Shown: positions 36,944-46,905 of the stretch, piece by piece
Position numbering within the stretch: position 1 is the stretch's first letter
Layout of the letters: each line of letters opens with the position of its first letter
Assembly (NCBI RefSeq): GCF_000423705.1
Contig: NZ_AUIM01000011.1
Coordinates: 1 to 64,000, forward strand
From: Stappia stellulata DSM 5886
Lineage (GTDB): Bacteria; Pseudomonadota; Alphaproteobacteria; Rhizobiales; Stappiaceae
DNA length: 64,000 nt
Direction of reading: 5' to 3'
The notes under the pieces: generated by a model
The model's database searches: none
Seen by the model: the letters and a program-made list of their open reading frames with translations, nothing else
What the model was told of the DNA's origin: nothing
Program-made: the position numbers and the translations under genes

Positions 36944-39900
36944 TGCGCGAGTTCGGCCAGAAGACTGGCGGCGACCGAGAACTTCGAGACCGTGAGGTCG
37001 CCCTCCATGATCTCGCCGACCGCCCGTGCGGTGCGCACCACCTGCGCCTCCTTGGCATCAAGCCAGGCCTCGAACCCGCCGGCCGCCAGCGCATCGCGGG
37101 TGACATCGCGATGCGCGCCGGCCAGCGTTGCCCGGCCGCGGTCGAGCGCCAGACCGTCGTAATAGTCGAGGATCCGCAGCTCGCGCGCCTTCGCCTCCAT
37201 GGCCCCGAGCCGGAAGTGCCCCGCGACCTTGAAGAAGACCTCGGCGACCTCAGGCAAGGCCCGCCCGCTCTGTTCGGCGACAAGCACGATGTCCGGCACC
37301 TCGGCTTCCAGCGGCAAACGGGCGATGCGCTGCGCCAGAGCCTCGGGCACGCCCGCTTCGTCGAGACGCGCGGCGACCGCGGAGATCTCCGCCCGCATCG
37401 CCTCCTGAACCACGTCGGAAAGCGACGGAGCAAGCGCCTCGATCCCGGAACGGAAGCGCAGCACCTGGGCCTCGAGCCCGTCTGCGAAGTCGACATTGCG
37501 CAGGAACCAGACCGACTGTTCGAGAACCAGGTTCTGGATCGCGCCATAGAGCGAGAGCTGCAGCGCGCCATCGACCTTCGTATCGAGGGCGTCGATCTCG
37601 CCATTGAGAGCGGTCAGGCCATAGGCGTCGCGAACAACCGCGAAGGCCTGTGCGATATGCGCGGAATCCGCACCGGTCTGGTCAGCGATCCGGGTCAGAT
37701 AGGTCGGCCCGCCCCGGTTGATCATCGAGTTGGCGAGCATCGTGGCGATGATCTCGCGCCGCAGCCGATGGCCCTCGACTTCCTGCGCATAGCGTTCCTG
37801 CATCTGCACCGGGAAATAGCGGAACAGCTCCTTGGCCAGATAGGCGTCGTCGGGAACCGTGCTGTCGAGAAGCTTGTCATAGAGCGTGAGCTTGGCGTAG
37901 GCGAGCAACACACCGGTCTCCGCCCGCGTCAACCCGGTCTCGGTCGCCTCCAGTTCGTCGAGCGCGACCTCATCCGGCAGTTCCTCGACGGCCCGGTCGA
38001 GCAACCCGGCCTGTTCCAGCTGGCGCATCATCCGGCGCTGATAGCCGAATTCCTCCATGCCTCGCGTTTCCGAAAGGCTGATCGCCAGCGTCTGGAGATA
38101 GTTGTTGCGCAGCACCAGCGCCGCGACCTCTTCCGTCATCTCCGCAAGCAGCACGTTGCGATCGGCCACGGTCAGCGTGTTGGCCCGCACCGCCGCGCCC
38201 AGCGCGATCTTGATGTTCACCTCCATGTCGGAGGAGTTCACCCCTGCGGAATTGTCGATCGCGTCGGAATTGCACCGACCGCCGCGCCGGTTGAAGGCGA
38301 TGCGCGCGCGCTGGGTCATGCCGAGGTTGGCCCCCTCGCCGATCACCTTCGCGCCGACGTCACCGGCGGTGACGCGGATCGCGTCATTGGCACGGTCGCC
38401 GACATCCGCATCGCTTTCGCCGGCGGCGCGGATATAGGTGCCGATGCCACCGAACCAGAGCAGGTCCACGTCCATCTTGAGGATCGCGTTGATCACCTCC
38501 TGCGGGGTCGCCTTGGACTTCGAAAGCCCGAGCAACGCCTGTATTTGCTGCGACAGATCGATCGACTTCGACTGACGCGAGAACACACCGCCGCCCTTCG
38601 AAATCAGCGAGGTGTCATAGTCCTGCCAGGACGAGCGTCCCAGGTCGAAAACCCGCTGACGCTCCGTCCAGGTGGTCGCCGGGTCGGGGTCCGGGTCGAG
38701 GAAGATGTCGCGATGATCGAAGGCAGCCACCAGACGGATGGCCTTGGACAACAGCATGCCGTTGCCGAAGACGTCTCCCGACATGTCGCCGACACCGGCA
38801 ACCGTGAAGGGCTCGGTCTGGATGTCGCGGTTCATTTCCCGGAAATGGCGCTTGACCGCCTCCCAGGCACCCCGCGCGGTGATCGCCATCTTCTTGTGGT
38901 CGTAGCCGGCCGATCCGCCTGAGGCAAAGGCGTCGCCCAACCAGAAATTCCGGCTTTCGGAAATCGCGTTTGCCGTATCGGAGAAGGTTGCCGTGCCCTT
39001 GTCCGCCGCAACCACCAGATAGGGGTCGTCGTCGTCATGACGCACGACGCGTTCCGGCGGCCAGATGGTGTCGCCGCTCAGATTGTCGGTCACATCCAGC
39101 AGCGAGGAAATGAAGATCTTGTAGGCCTTCGTGCCTTCCGCAAAGACCTCGTCGCGGCTGCCGCCAACCGGCAGATGCTTGGGCACGAACCCGCCCTTGG
39201 CACCGACCGGCACGATCACCGCGTTCTTCACCTGCTGGGCCTTCACCAGGCCGAGCACCTCGGTGCGGAAGTCCTGGGCCCGGTCCGACCAGCGCAGTCC
39301 GCCGCGCGCAACCTTGCCAAAGCGCAGATGCACGCCTTCGACCCGCGGGCTGTAGACAAAGATTTCGCGGAACGGTCGCGGCAGCGGCAATTCCTCGATG
39401 CGCTGCGGATCGAGCTTGAAGGCGAAGGTCTGCTTCGGCAGACCATGGGCATCGATCTGGAAGAAATTCGTGCGCAGCATCGCATTGATGACATTGTCGA
39501 AGCGCCGCAGGATGCGATCGTCGTCGAGGCTGTCGACCTGATCCAGACTGTCGAGCAGGTCGCGTTCGACGCGCTCCGCGCCAAGCGTCCGATCCTCGCC
39601 GTTGGGGTCGGGATCGAAGCGCAGATGGAACATCTCGACGAGCTTCTGCGCCACGGCAGAATAGCGATTGAGCGTGCGCCACATGTAGTCTTCGGAATAG
39701 CGGATGCCCGCCTGGCGCAAATAGCGCGACAAGGCGCGCAGCATGGAGATGTCACGCCAGCCCAGTCCCGCCGACAGCACCAGCGCATTGTAGCCGTCGG
39801 ACTCGGTGTTGCCGCGCCAGATCGCCATGAACAGTGCCTCGAGGCGGAGCTTGAGATCGTCCGTCAGGTCGATCTCGCCGCCGTTGACGGGCTCGAGCGA

Positions 39901-41736
39901 CAGTTCGTGCAGATAGGCGAGCGGGCGCTCATCCGGCGTGAGCCGGTAGGTCCGCTCGTTGATGACCCGAAACCCCATGTTTTCCAGGATCGGCACACGC
40001 GCCGACAGCGGGATCGGCACGAGATGATGGTAGACCTTCAAGACCACGCGGTTGGGCGCGTCCTGCTCCCGGCGGGTGAAGGTGAGCGCGGTATCAGCCT
40101 CGTCGCTCAGCTTCTCGACGATCCGAATGTCCTCAAGCGCCGTTTCGGCGGAATAGACCTCGCGATAGCCCGCCTGAAAGGCATCGGCGTAGCGCTGCGC
40201 ATGTTCCAGCGCCTTGTGTCCGCCATAGGCGGCGCGCAACGCGTCGCGCAGGTCGTCGGTCCAGGTGCGCACGATGCCGGCAACCGCCTGCTCCAGCGTG
40301 TCCTGTCCCGGATCCGGGGTTTCGCCCTGGTCGCGGCCGACGATGAAATGCACCCGCGCCAGCGGGCCTTCGGGATAGGCGACGTACCAGGCCGACAGGC
40401 GTCCGTCGAACTCCTTGGCGAGATAGGCGCCGATCCGCAGGCGCACTTCGGTCGTGTAGCGATCGCGCGGAACGTAACACAGGATCGAGACGAAGCGGTC
40501 GAACCGGTCGCGGCGGGCCAGCACGCGAATGCGCGGACGCTCGTCGAGCTGCAGGATCGCCGTCGCGAATTCATAAAGAAGTTGAGGATCGATCTGGAAC
40601 AGCTCGTCGCGCGGATAGCTTTCCAGGACGTTGAGAAGGGCCCGTCCGGAATGGCTGTCGGGATCGTACCCGGCGCGATCGAGGACACTGTCGATCTTGC
40701 GGCGGAGAAAAGGAATGTTCTTGGTGGAAAGCGTGTAGGCGGTCGCCGTCAGCAGGCCGACCACACGCAGTTCGCCAACGAGTTCGCCCTCGTCGTCGAA
40801 GAGCTTCACCCCGACGTAGTCCATGTGCACCCGGCGATGCACCCGGCTCTTCACGTTCGCCTTGGCGATGATCAGCGGCTCCGGCTTCATCAGGAAGTCG
40901 CGGATTTCCGGCGTGATCACGACGAATTCCGATCCCCGGCGCAACACGTGCACATCGGGATCCGCCAGAAGGCCCAGGCCGGAGCCTTTCTTGTGGGACA
41001 ACTCGCCCTTCGAGACGCCGCCCTCGAAATAGTATTCGCGCATGCCGAGCAGCGTGAAATTGTCGGCCGCAAGCCATTCGAGAAACTGGACGCCTTCCGC
41101 CAGCTCGTCGACCGGGACCGGGGGCGGGTTCTCCTTGTAGGTCGCAATCGCAGCGGCCAGGCGGTCGCGCATGGCCGTCCAGTCGCGCACGGCCGCGCGC
41201 ACGTCGTTCATCACCGCCTCGAGGCGCTCGGCCAGCTGCGTGCGCTCCTGCACCGTATCGATGCGTGCAACGTGGATATGAATGAGGCTTTCGCGCCGAC
41301 ACTCCGCACCGCCGGATTTGCCCGTGCCCTGATAGGAGACCAACGCGCCGGTGTCGTCGCGCGCAACCGACAGGATCGGATGCAGGACGAGACGCGCCTC
41401 GAAGCCGCTCGCCTGAAGCTCTCCCATGACGGAATCGACCAGGAACGGCATGTTGTCATTCAGGATTTCGACGATCGTCACATCCGCCGCCCGGCTGCCG
41501 TCTCCGGACGAGTCGGGATTGTAGATATGAATGCGGTGGGTCCCGGTGGGGTGCGCGCCAACCTCCTTCCAGGAGGTGCGCGCCACGGCGACCAGGTCGG
41601 AAACCGTATAGGCGACGACGTCCTCCGCCGCCCCGCGCGCGAAGAGGTCCCGCGCAAACGCTCCAACTTCCGGTTCGAGTTCCGCCACCACGGCGTCAAT
41701 CAACGTGGCCTTCGCCTGGTCTCGTACTTCGGGCAT
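36940..41736 (-). CDS. gdhB: NAD-specific glutamate dehydrogenase, large (about 180 kDa) class
   Basis: A 1,598-aa protein, the length typical of the large bacterial NAD-GDH class. The N-terminal half (NDNMPFLVDSVMGEL, FPRDRYTTEVR-like regulatory region) precedes the catalytic core with ARGGLRWSDRAQDFRTEVLGL, KNAVIVPVGAKGGFV and GGIGTYIRAAGESDADVGD. It deaminates glutamate to 2-oxoglutarate and ammonium, mainly catabolically. GGGGGA lies just before the ATG. It begins a two-gene operon with the UMF1-like transporter. A 915-codon open frame on the other strand is a composition artefact. Confidence 0.96.
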   Translation of the reverse strand: MPEVRDQAKATLIDAVVAELEPEVGAFARDLFARGAAEDVVAYTVSDLVAVARTSWKEVGAHPTGTHRIHIYNPDSSGDGSRAADVTIVEILNDNMPFLVDSVMGELQASGFEARLVLHPILSVARDDTGALVSYQGTGKSGGAECRRESLIHIHVARIDTVQERTQLAERLEAVMNDVRAAVRDWTAMRDRLAAAIATYKENPPPVPVDELAEGVQFLEWLAADNFTLLGMREYYFEGGVSKGELSHKKGSGLGLLADPDVHVLRRGSEFVVITPEIRDFLMKPEPLIIAKANVKSRVHRRVHMDYVGVKLFDDEGELVGELRVVGLLTATAYTLSTKNIPFLRRKIDSVLDRAGYDPDSHSGRALLNVLESYPRDELFQIDPQLLYEFATAILQLDERPRIRVLARRDRFDRFVSILCYVPRDRYTTEVRLRIGAYLAKEFDGRLSAWYVAYPEGPLARVHFIVGRDQGETPDPGQDTLEQAVAGIVRTWTDDLRDALRAAYGGHKALEHAQRYADAFQAGYREVYSAETALEDIRIVEKLSDEADTALTFTRREQDAPNRVVLKVYHHLVPIPLSARVPILENMGFRVINERTYRLTPDERPLAYLHELSLEPVNGGEIDLTDDLKLRLEALFMAIWRGNTESDGYNALVLSAGLGWRDISMLRALSRYLRQAGIRYSEDYMWRTLNRYSAVAQKLVEMFHLRFDPDPNGEDRTLGAERVERDLLDSLDQVDSLDDDRILRRFDNVINAMLRTNFFQIDAHGLPKQTFAFKLDPQRIEELPLPRPFREIFVYSPRVEGVHLRFGKVARGGLRWSDRAQDFRTEVLGLVKAQQVKNAVIVPVGAKGGFVPKHLPVGGSRDEVFAEGTKAYKIFISSLLDVTDNLSGDTIWPPERVVRHDDDDPYLVVAADKGTATFSDTANAISESRNFWLGDAFASGGSAGYDHKKMAITARGAWEAVKRHFREMNRDIQTEPFTVAGVGDMSGDVFGNGMLLSKAIRLVAAFDHRDIFLDPDPDPATTWTERQRVFDLGRSSWQDYDTSLISKGGGVFSRQSKSIDLSQQIQALLGLSKSKATPQEVINAILKMDVDLLWFGGIGTYIRAAGESDADVGDRANDAIRVTAGDVGAKVIGEGANLGMTQRARIAFNRRGGRCNSDAIDNSAGVNSSDMEVNIKIALGAAVRANTLTVADRNVLLAEMTEEVAALVLRNNYLQTLAISLSETRGMEEFGYQRRMMRQLEQAGLLDRAVEELPDEVALDELEATETGLTRAETGVLLAYAKLTLYDKLLDSTVPDDAYLAKELFRYFPVQMQERYAQEVEGHRLRREIIATMLANSMINRGGPTYLTRIADQTGADSAHIAQAFAVVRDAYGLTALNGEIDALDTKVDGALQLSLYGAIQNLVLEQSVWFLRNVDFADGLEAQVLRFRSGIEALAPSLSDVVQEAMRAEISAVAARLDEAGVPEALAQRIARLPLEAEVPDIVLVAEQSGRALPEVAEVFFKVAGHFRLGAMEAKARELRILDYYDGLALDRGRATLAGAHRDVTRDALAAGGFEAWLDAKEAQVVRTARAVGEIMEGDLTVSKFSVAASLLAELAQ

Positions 41737-41959
41737 TGTCCCCCACCATCCGGCGCAGTCATCTGCATCGCCGGTGTTTCATGAATGTCATCGCAGATCG
41801 GGCTCCGGGCCACGCAAGTGATTCGCCCCGCTGGCATCCCCGATCCAGCGCATGCTAGGCCGAGACTGCCGACGATGGAATGACTTCCACGAAAGTCGTG
41901 CCTAAAGTGAGGGCCCGGACAGGCGCCGGATCCAGAAACAGGAAGGAAAAGGCAAAATC

Positions 41960-42532
41960 ATGAGCACGTCCAAGCCACCGGTGGCACTGGAACTGCCGCA
42001 GGAGACGCCGCTGTCCGGCGAAACCGAGGCCTATTTCGCAAAGTGCCGGGAAAAGCTCGGTCTCGTGCCCAATGTCCTGACCGCCTATTCCTTCAATCAG
42101 GACAAGTTCGACGCCTTCACGGCCATGTACAACGACCTGATGCTTGCCGACAGCGGTCTGAGCAAACTCGAACGCGAGATGATCGCGGTCGCCGTCTCTG
42201 CGGTAAACCGCTGCTTCTACTGCCTCACTGCTCATGGCGCGGCGGTGCGCCAGCTCTCCGGCGATCCTGAGCTCGGCGAGCTGATGGTGATGAACTATCG
42301 TGTTGCCGATCTGAGCCAGCGCCAGCGCGCCATGCTCGATTTCGCGGTCAAGCTCACCGAACGCCCGGCCGAGATTCTGGAAACGGACCGTCAGGCGCTG
42401 CGCGATGCGGGCTTCAGCGATCGTGACATCTGGGACATCGCCTCGGTTGCCGCCTTTTTCAACATGTCGAACCGGGTCGCCGCGGCAACCGACATGCGCC
42501 CGAACCCCGAGTATCACGGCATGGCGCGCTGA
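41960..42532 (+). CDS. AhpD-like peroxidase-related (carboxymuconolactone decarboxylase family) protein
   Basis: A 190-aa protein with the CMD/AhpD active motif NRCFYCLTAHG (CxxC and His) and the N-terminal KLGLVPNVLTAYSFNQDKFDAF of the uncharacterised peroxidase-related subgroup. It may use a CxxC disulfide for peroxide or thiol chemistry. AGGAAGGAAAAGG precedes the ATG. It is divergent from the NAD-GDH gene across 223 bp without another visible gene. Confidence 0.9.
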   Translation: MSTSKPPVALELPQETPLSGETEAYFAKCREKLGLVPNVLTAYSFNQDKFDAFTAMYNDLMLADSGLSKLEREMIAVAVSAVNRCFYCLTAHGAAVRQLSGDPELGELMVMNYRVADLSQRQRAMLDFAVKLTERPAEILETDRQALRDAGFSDRDIWDIASVAAFFNMSNRVAAATDMRPNPEYHGMAR

Positions 42533-42661
42533 GACCCGGGCGGCACTGGCGCACCGGCGGGAAAGCCCGCGTGAAAGCATGACAAACCGGCAGGGCGTGG
42601 TGTAGAACGCTCTGCGAATGCCCGCGCAGTCCGCGCGGCAGGAATTTATTGGAGAAGGGCA

Positions 42662-43612
42662 ATGGTCGCGAAAGTGTTCATCGACGGTGAAGCCGGTACG
42701 ACGGGTCTCCAGATCCGCGAGCGGCTGTCGCGTCGTCGCGACCTGGAACTGATCTCAATCCCCGCCGACAAGCGCAAGGATCTCTCCGCCCGCGCCGACT
42801 GCCTGAACGCGGCCGATGTCGCGATCCTGTGCCTGCCGGACGATGCCGCGCGCGAGAGCGTATCGCTGATCGAAAGCGACACCACGCGGGTGATCGACGC
42901 TTCGACGGCACATCGCACCGAGGCCGGCTGGGACTACGGCTTTGCGGAAATGACGAAGACGCAAGGCGCGGCGATTGCCGCCTCCAAACGGGTTTCCAAC
43001 CCCGGCTGCTACCCGCAAGGGGTGATCGCCTGCCTGCGCCCGCTGATCGAAGCCGGCCTGCTGCCGGCCGACTATCCCGTCACGATCAATGCGATCTCCG
43101 GTTATTCGGGCGGCGGCCGCCAGATGATCGAGGCCTATGAGGCGCCTGGCGCGAACAAGCCGCCGTATCTCCCCTACGGCCTCGGCTTTCGCCACAAGCA
43201 TCTGCCGGAGCTGGCGCACTATGCGACGCTTGCCTCGACGCCGATCTTCATCCCCTCGGTCGGCAATTACGCGCAAGGCATGGTGACATCCGTGCCGCTC
43301 AGGCTCGAAGCCCTGGCCAAGGTGCCGAGCGGAGCGGATCTGCACGCAGCGCTGGAGGCGCATTTCGCAAGCCTTGATGGCAGCTTCGTCGATGTCGCGC
43401 CGCTCGCCGACGTCGACCGCACACCGGAGCTCGACCCGGAAACCTTCAACGGCACCAATCGCATGCGCCTGCATGTCTTTGCCGACGACAGCCGCGCGCA
43501 AGCCGTGCTCATGGCCGTCTACGACAATCTGGGCAAGGGCGCGTCCGGCGCCGCCGTCCAGAATCTCAACCTGATGCTCGGTGTCGACGCGGCGACGAGC
43601 CTCGCAGCCTGA
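42662..43612 (+). CDS. argC: N-acetyl-gamma-glutamyl-phosphate reductase
   Basis: A 316-aa dehydrogenase with catalytic Cys116 in [10 protein letters not shown] and [17 protein letters not shown] at the N-terminus. The length and N-terminus fit the short, type 2 ArgC. It reduces acetylglutamyl phosphate in arginine synthesis. GGAGAAGGG precedes the ATG. argG lies 20 kb away, so arginine genes are scattered. Confidence 0.96.
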   Translation: MVAKVFIDGEAGTTGLQIRERLSRRRDLELISIPADKRKDLSARADCLNAADVAILCLPDDAARESVSLIESDTTRVIDASTAHRTEAGWDYGFAEMTKTQGAAIAASKRVSNPGCYPQGVIACLRPLIEAGLLPADYPVTINAISGYSGGGRQMIEAYEAPGANKPPYLPYGLGFRHKHLPELAHYATLASTPIFIPSVGNYAQGMVTSVPLRLEALAKVPSGADLHAALEAHFASLDGSFVDVAPLADVDRTPELDPETFNGTNRMRLHVFADDSRAQAVLMAVYDNLGKGASGAAVQNLNLMLGVDAATSLAA

Positions 43613-43665
43613 GCATCGCCTGCAAGCAGGTTCCTTTCTTTCGATCCCCAGGAGATCCCGGAAAA

Positions 43666-44271
43666 ATGGAAAAATTCGACAAGCTGACGGGTGTCGCCGC
43701 GCCGTTGCCGATCATCAACATCGACACGGACATGATCATCCCCAAGCAGTTCCTCAAGACAATCAAGCGCACGGGACTGGGCAGCGCGCTGTTCCACGAG
43801 ATGCGCACCCATGACGACGGTTCGGAAAACCCGGATTTCGTGCTCAACCAGCCGGCCTACAAGGGCGCCAAGATCCTGGTCGCGGGCGACAATTTCGGCT
43901 GCGGATCGAGCCGCGAGCATGCCCCCTGGGCGCTGCTCGACTATGGCATCCGCTGCGTGATCTCGACGAGCTTCGCCGACATTTTTTACAATAACTGCTT
44001 CAAGAACGGGATCCTGCCGATCGTCGTCAGCGAAGACGACCTGGAAAAGCTGATGGACGACGCCAAGCGCGGCGCCAATGCCACAGTGTCGGTCGATCTG
44101 GAAGCGCAGGAAATCCGCGGCCCGGACGGGGGCGTCATCACCTTCGACATCGACCCCTTCCGCAAGCACTGCATGATGAACGGTCTCGACGACATCGGCC
44201 TGACCATGGAAAAGGCGCCGTCCATCGACCGCTTCGAGCAGGCAACGGCGGAAACCCGCCCCTGGGCGTAA
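43666..44271 (+). CDS. leuD: 3-isopropylmalate dehydratase small subunit
   Basis: A 201-aa LeuD with [33 protein letters not shown] and [21 protein letters not shown]. With LeuC it isomerises 2- to 3-isopropylmalate in leucine synthesis. AGGAG precedes the ATG. leuC is not in the window. An intrinsic terminator follows. Confidence 0.97.
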   Translation: MEKFDKLTGVAAPLPIINIDTDMIIPKQFLKTIKRTGLGSALFHEMRTHDDGSENPDFVLNQPAYKGAKILVAGDNFGCGSSREHAPWALLDYGIRCVISTSFADIFYNNCFKNGILPIVVSEDDLEKLMDDAKRGANATVSVDLEAQEIRGPDGGVITFDIDPFRKHCMMNGLDDIGLTMEKAPSIDRFEQATAETRPWA

Positions 44272-44319
44272 GGCATCGCAGCCTGCGGAGGCCAAAGCCG
44301 CTTCCGGTTTCAAGAATTC

Positions 44320-44348
44320 GAACGCCCGGCCCCGCGCCGGGCGTTTTC
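44320..44348 (+). terminator. intrinsic terminator of leuD
   Basis: Stem AACGCCCGGC (44321-44330) / GCCGGGCGTT (44336-44345), loop CCCGC, then T4. It abuts the stop codon of the convergent ohrR. Confidence 0.85.
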
Positions 44349-44820
44349 ATTGCGGGGGGGCAGACGTCCCGCCAAGCGCACTGCGCAAGGCCTCGAGGTC
44401 CGTCTTCAGCGCCCGAAGGTCCAGACCCGACGCCCGGCAGGCCCCGGCGATCTGCAGCGGCACGTCGCGGGCCTGTTCCTTGAGCGCGGCCCCGGCCTGC
44501 GTCAACGTCACGAGCACCCGGCGCTCATCCTCGGGATCGCGCCGCCGCGCCACGAGACCGGCCGTTTCCATCCGCTTCAACAGCGGCGTCAGCGTACCGG
44601 AATCCAGCATCAACCGCGCGCCAAGCCGTTTCACCGGGACGGTGTCCGTCTCCCAGAGCACCAGCATCGCCAGATATTGCGTGTAGGTGAGACCGAGCGG
44701 TGCAAGCACCCGCGCATAGACCCGCCCGAGCGCAAGCGTTGTGGAATGCAGCGCAAAACACAGCTGTCGCGACAGCAGGAGATTGGCGTCGGGGTCGGAA
44801 TCTGTGGCGCGGGTCGTCAT
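44347..44820 (-). CDS. ohrR: organic hydroperoxide sensor/repressor OhrR
   Basis: A 157-aa MarR-type regulator. Cys21 in LCFALHSTTLALGRVY is the peroxide-sensing cysteine of OhrR, followed by YTQYLAMLVLWE and a winged HTH (RLGARLMLDSGTLTPLLKRMETAGLVARRRDPEDERRV). Oxidation by organic peroxides releases it from DNA. It is divergent from ohr, with a long palindrome between them. Confidence 0.95.
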   Translation of the reverse strand: MTTRATDSDPDANLLLSRQLCFALHSTTLALGRVYARVLAPLGLTYTQYLAMLVLWETDTVPVKRLGARLMLDSGTLTPLLKRMETAGLVARRRDPEDERRVLVTLTQAGAALKEQARDVPLQIAGACRASGLDLRALKTDLEALRSALGGTSAPPQ

Positions 44821-44888
44821 GATAGCGGTGCTCTTTCTCGGATCCTCGAACCGTTCAATCGGGCAGGTCGCCCTCAGCTGTCAAGCTT

Positions 44889-44922
44889 CGCAAAATCTAA
44901 TTGTATGCAATTTAATTTTGCG
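44889..44922. promoter_or_regulatory. OhrR operator, long imperfect palindrome
   Basis: In the AT-rich ohrR-ohr gap, arms CGCAAAAT (44889-44896) and ATTTTGCG (44915-44922) flank a core with ATTG-N4-CAAT. Known OhrR boxes are AT-rich palindromes with AATTG/CAATT half-sites, so this is the likely site controlling both genes. Confidence 0.75.
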
Positions 44923-44965
44923 CTATTGAATTTCATTCGCGACATTTCGCAAGGGAGTTTTCAAG

Positions 44966-45388
44966 ATGAGCATTCTCTACAAGGCACATGCCGAGGCCTC
45001 CGGCGGCCGCACCGGCACCGCTCACAGCGACGATGGCCGGCTCGACATCACGCTGTCCACGCCCAAGGAACTTGGCGGCGACGGCGGGAAGGGCACCAAC
45101 CCCGAGCAGCTCTTTGCCGCGGGCTACTCGGCCTGTTTTCTTGGCGCGATGAAATTCGTCGCAGGTCAGGAAAAGGTGACGCTCCCCGACGACCTCTCGG
45201 TTGCCGCCGACGTCGGCATCGGCCCGCGCGACGATGGCGGCGGCTTCGGCATCGAGGTCGCCCTGACGATTACGGCTCCGGGAATGGACAAGGCAAACGC
45301 GCAGGCGATCGTCGACAAGGCACATGTGGTGTGCCCCTATTCGCACGCGACGCGGGGCAACATTCCGGTGACCCTGACGGTCGGCTGA
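44966..45388 (+). CDS. ohr: organic hydroperoxide resistance protein Ohr
   Basis: A 140-aa thiol peroxidase of the Ohr/OsmC family with catalytic Cys57 ([11 protein letters not shown]) and Cys123 ([12 protein letters not shown]). It reduces fatty-acid and other organic hydroperoxides using lipoylated or other dithiols. A Shine-Dalgarno (AGGGAG) precedes the ATG. The ohrR operator lies 44 bp upstream. Confidence 0.97.
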   Translation: MSILYKAHAEASGGRTGTAHSDDGRLDITLSTPKELGGDGGKGTNPEQLFAAGYSACFLGAMKFVAGQEKVTLPDDLSVAADVGIGPRDDGGGFGIEVALTITAPGMDKANAQAIVDKAHVVCPYSHATRGNIPVTLTVG

Positions 45389-45402
45389 TCGTCAGCCTGT
45401 CG

Positions 45403-45927
45403 TTACGGCTGATCGTCGTCGCGCGCGTGTTCTGCGCGGCGACGCTCGGCGCGAACCTCGACGTTCTCGCGCTCGATCTGCTCCAGCACGGCCCCGACGC
45501 GGGACAGCGCCTGCGAGGTTGCAACGAAGGCATTCGTCCGCGCCTCGAACAGGCGGCGCGCGATATCAGGAAATTCCTGCAGCATGCGCTTGAACAGCGC
45601 ACGGCGGATACGGATGACCTCGGTCGCTCCATTGGCCACCGCCCGTGCCGGGCGTCGGGTCTCCACCAGCAGCGCGGTCTCGCCGATCAGGCATCCGGGT
45701 CCGAAGCTATCGAGCACCTCGTCCGACCCGCCTTCGCCTTCCAGGGAAACGGAACCTGTGGCGACGACCAGTCCGCCGTCGGCTCGCTCGCCGGAGATGA
45801 AAAGCACCTCCCCGTCCCGGTAGTTCACGTTTTCCGCCGAAAACGCAAGCAGCCGCAATTGCTCGTCCGGAAATTCGGAGAGCAGCGGCACCTGACGTAA
45901 AAGATCCATATCCCGAGCGAGACTCAT
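45403..45927 (-). CDS. cyclic nucleotide-binding domain protein
   Basis: A 174-aa protein. A cNMP-binding domain (about residues 10-120) contains LLRQVPLLSEFPDEQLRLLAF, GEVLFISGERADGGLVV, and the phosphate-binding cassette region GCLIGETALLVETRRPARAVA. A charged helical tail follows; there is no HTH, so it is not a CRP-type regulator. It sits 101 bp downstream of an OtpR-like response regulator, the same pairing seen in Brucella (recalled), suggesting a joint signalling role. Confidence 0.85.
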   Translation of the reverse strand: MSLARDMDLLRQVPLLSEFPDEQLRLLAFSAENVNYRDGEVLFISGERADGGLVVATGSVSLEGEGGSDEVLDSFGPGCLIGETALLVETRRPARAVANGATEVIRIRRALFKRMLQEFPDIARRLFEARTNAFVATSQALSRVGAVLEQIERENVEVRAERRRAEHARDDDQP

Positions 45928-46028
45928 GCCAAGAGCATTACGCCGAAGGCTGCGATTTGCACAAGGGCCGAATGTCGCTCGCCTGCCATGCAAGCCCGGT
46001 CCTGCCCATCAAAACCGCTTGGAACATC

Positions 46029-46712
46029 TCAGGGAACCAGCTTGTAACCGCCCGCTTCGGTCACCAGAAGCTCCGCATTGGAGGGATCGCGCTCGACCTT
46101 CTGGCGCAGCCGGTAGATGTGCGTTTCCAGCGTATGGGTGGTGACACCCGAATTGTAGCCCCAGACCTGGGTCAGAAGAACATCGCGGGTGACCGGCTTT
46201 TCGCCGGCGCGGTAAAGAAACTTCAGGATCGAGGTTTCCTTCTCCGTCAGCCGGATCTTGCCACCGGATTCGTCGGTCATCAGCTTCTGCGCGGGGCGGA
46301 AGGAAAAGCGTCCGATGGAAAAAACGGCGTCCTCGCTCTGCTCGTGCTGGCGCAGATGTGCACGAACCCGCGCCAGCAGCACGGCGAACTTGAACGGTTT
46401 GGCGACGTAATCGTTGGCGCCGGCCTCAAGCCCCAGAATCGTATCGGAATCCGTGTCATGCCCGGTCAGCATGATGATCGGCGCCTTGAAGCCCTTCTTG
46501 CGCAGAAGCTTCACCGCCTCGCGCCCGTCAATATCGGGCAGCCCGACATCCATCAGCAGCAGGTCGACATGCGCCCCTTCGGCAGCCGCGATACCCTTCG
46601 CCGCCGTTTCCGCCTCGAGCGTTTCGAACTCTTCATAAAGCGAGAGCTGTTCGACCAGGGCCTCGCGCAGATCGTTGTCATCGTCGACAATCAGGATCTT
46701 GCGTGCGCTCAT
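46029..46712 (-). CDS. OmpR-type response regulator (OtpR-like)
   Basis: A 227-aa regulator. The receiver domain has the acidic DDD at 10-12, phosphoacceptor Asp55 (LLLMDVGLPD), the LTGHD switch and VAKPF lysine; the C-terminal winged HTH has ETSILKFLYRAGEKPVTRDVLLTQVWGYN. It resembles OtpR of Brucella, linked there to envelope and stress phenotypes. No histidine kinase is adjacent. ATG 46712 follows GGAAGGA. Confidence 0.88.
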   Translation of the reverse strand: MSARKILIVDDDNDLREALVEQLSLYEEFETLEAETAAKGIAAAEGAHVDLLLMDVGLPDIDGREAVKLLRKKGFKAPIIMLTGHDTDSDTILGLEAGANDYVAKPFKFAVLLARVRAHLRQHEQSEDAVFSIGRFSFRPAQKLMTDESGGKIRLTEKETSILKFLYRAGEKPVTRDVLLTQVWGYNSGVTTHTLETHIYRLRQKVERDPSNAELLVTEAGGYKLVP

Positions 46713-46905
46713 GGGCTGTCCTTCCGTCACAGGGTCTTGCGGAATCAAATCAATCTTCTTTCACTTAAGCAAGTCCACGCGGTTTCGCGAGCGGCTATTG
46801 ACCAAAATCGCAAGGCGGGCCAACACAATTGGATCACGCCGGTTTTACCGACCGGTGAACACGCGCCCGATGCGGCCACGGAAAACGACCGAGGAACTGA
46901 TCGCC

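Noticed and set aside
39037-41784. A 915-codon open frame antisense to the glutamate dehydrogenase
   Set aside because: It mirrors gdhB codons in GC-rich DNA, has no domain or ribosome-binding site, and gdhB is unambiguous.
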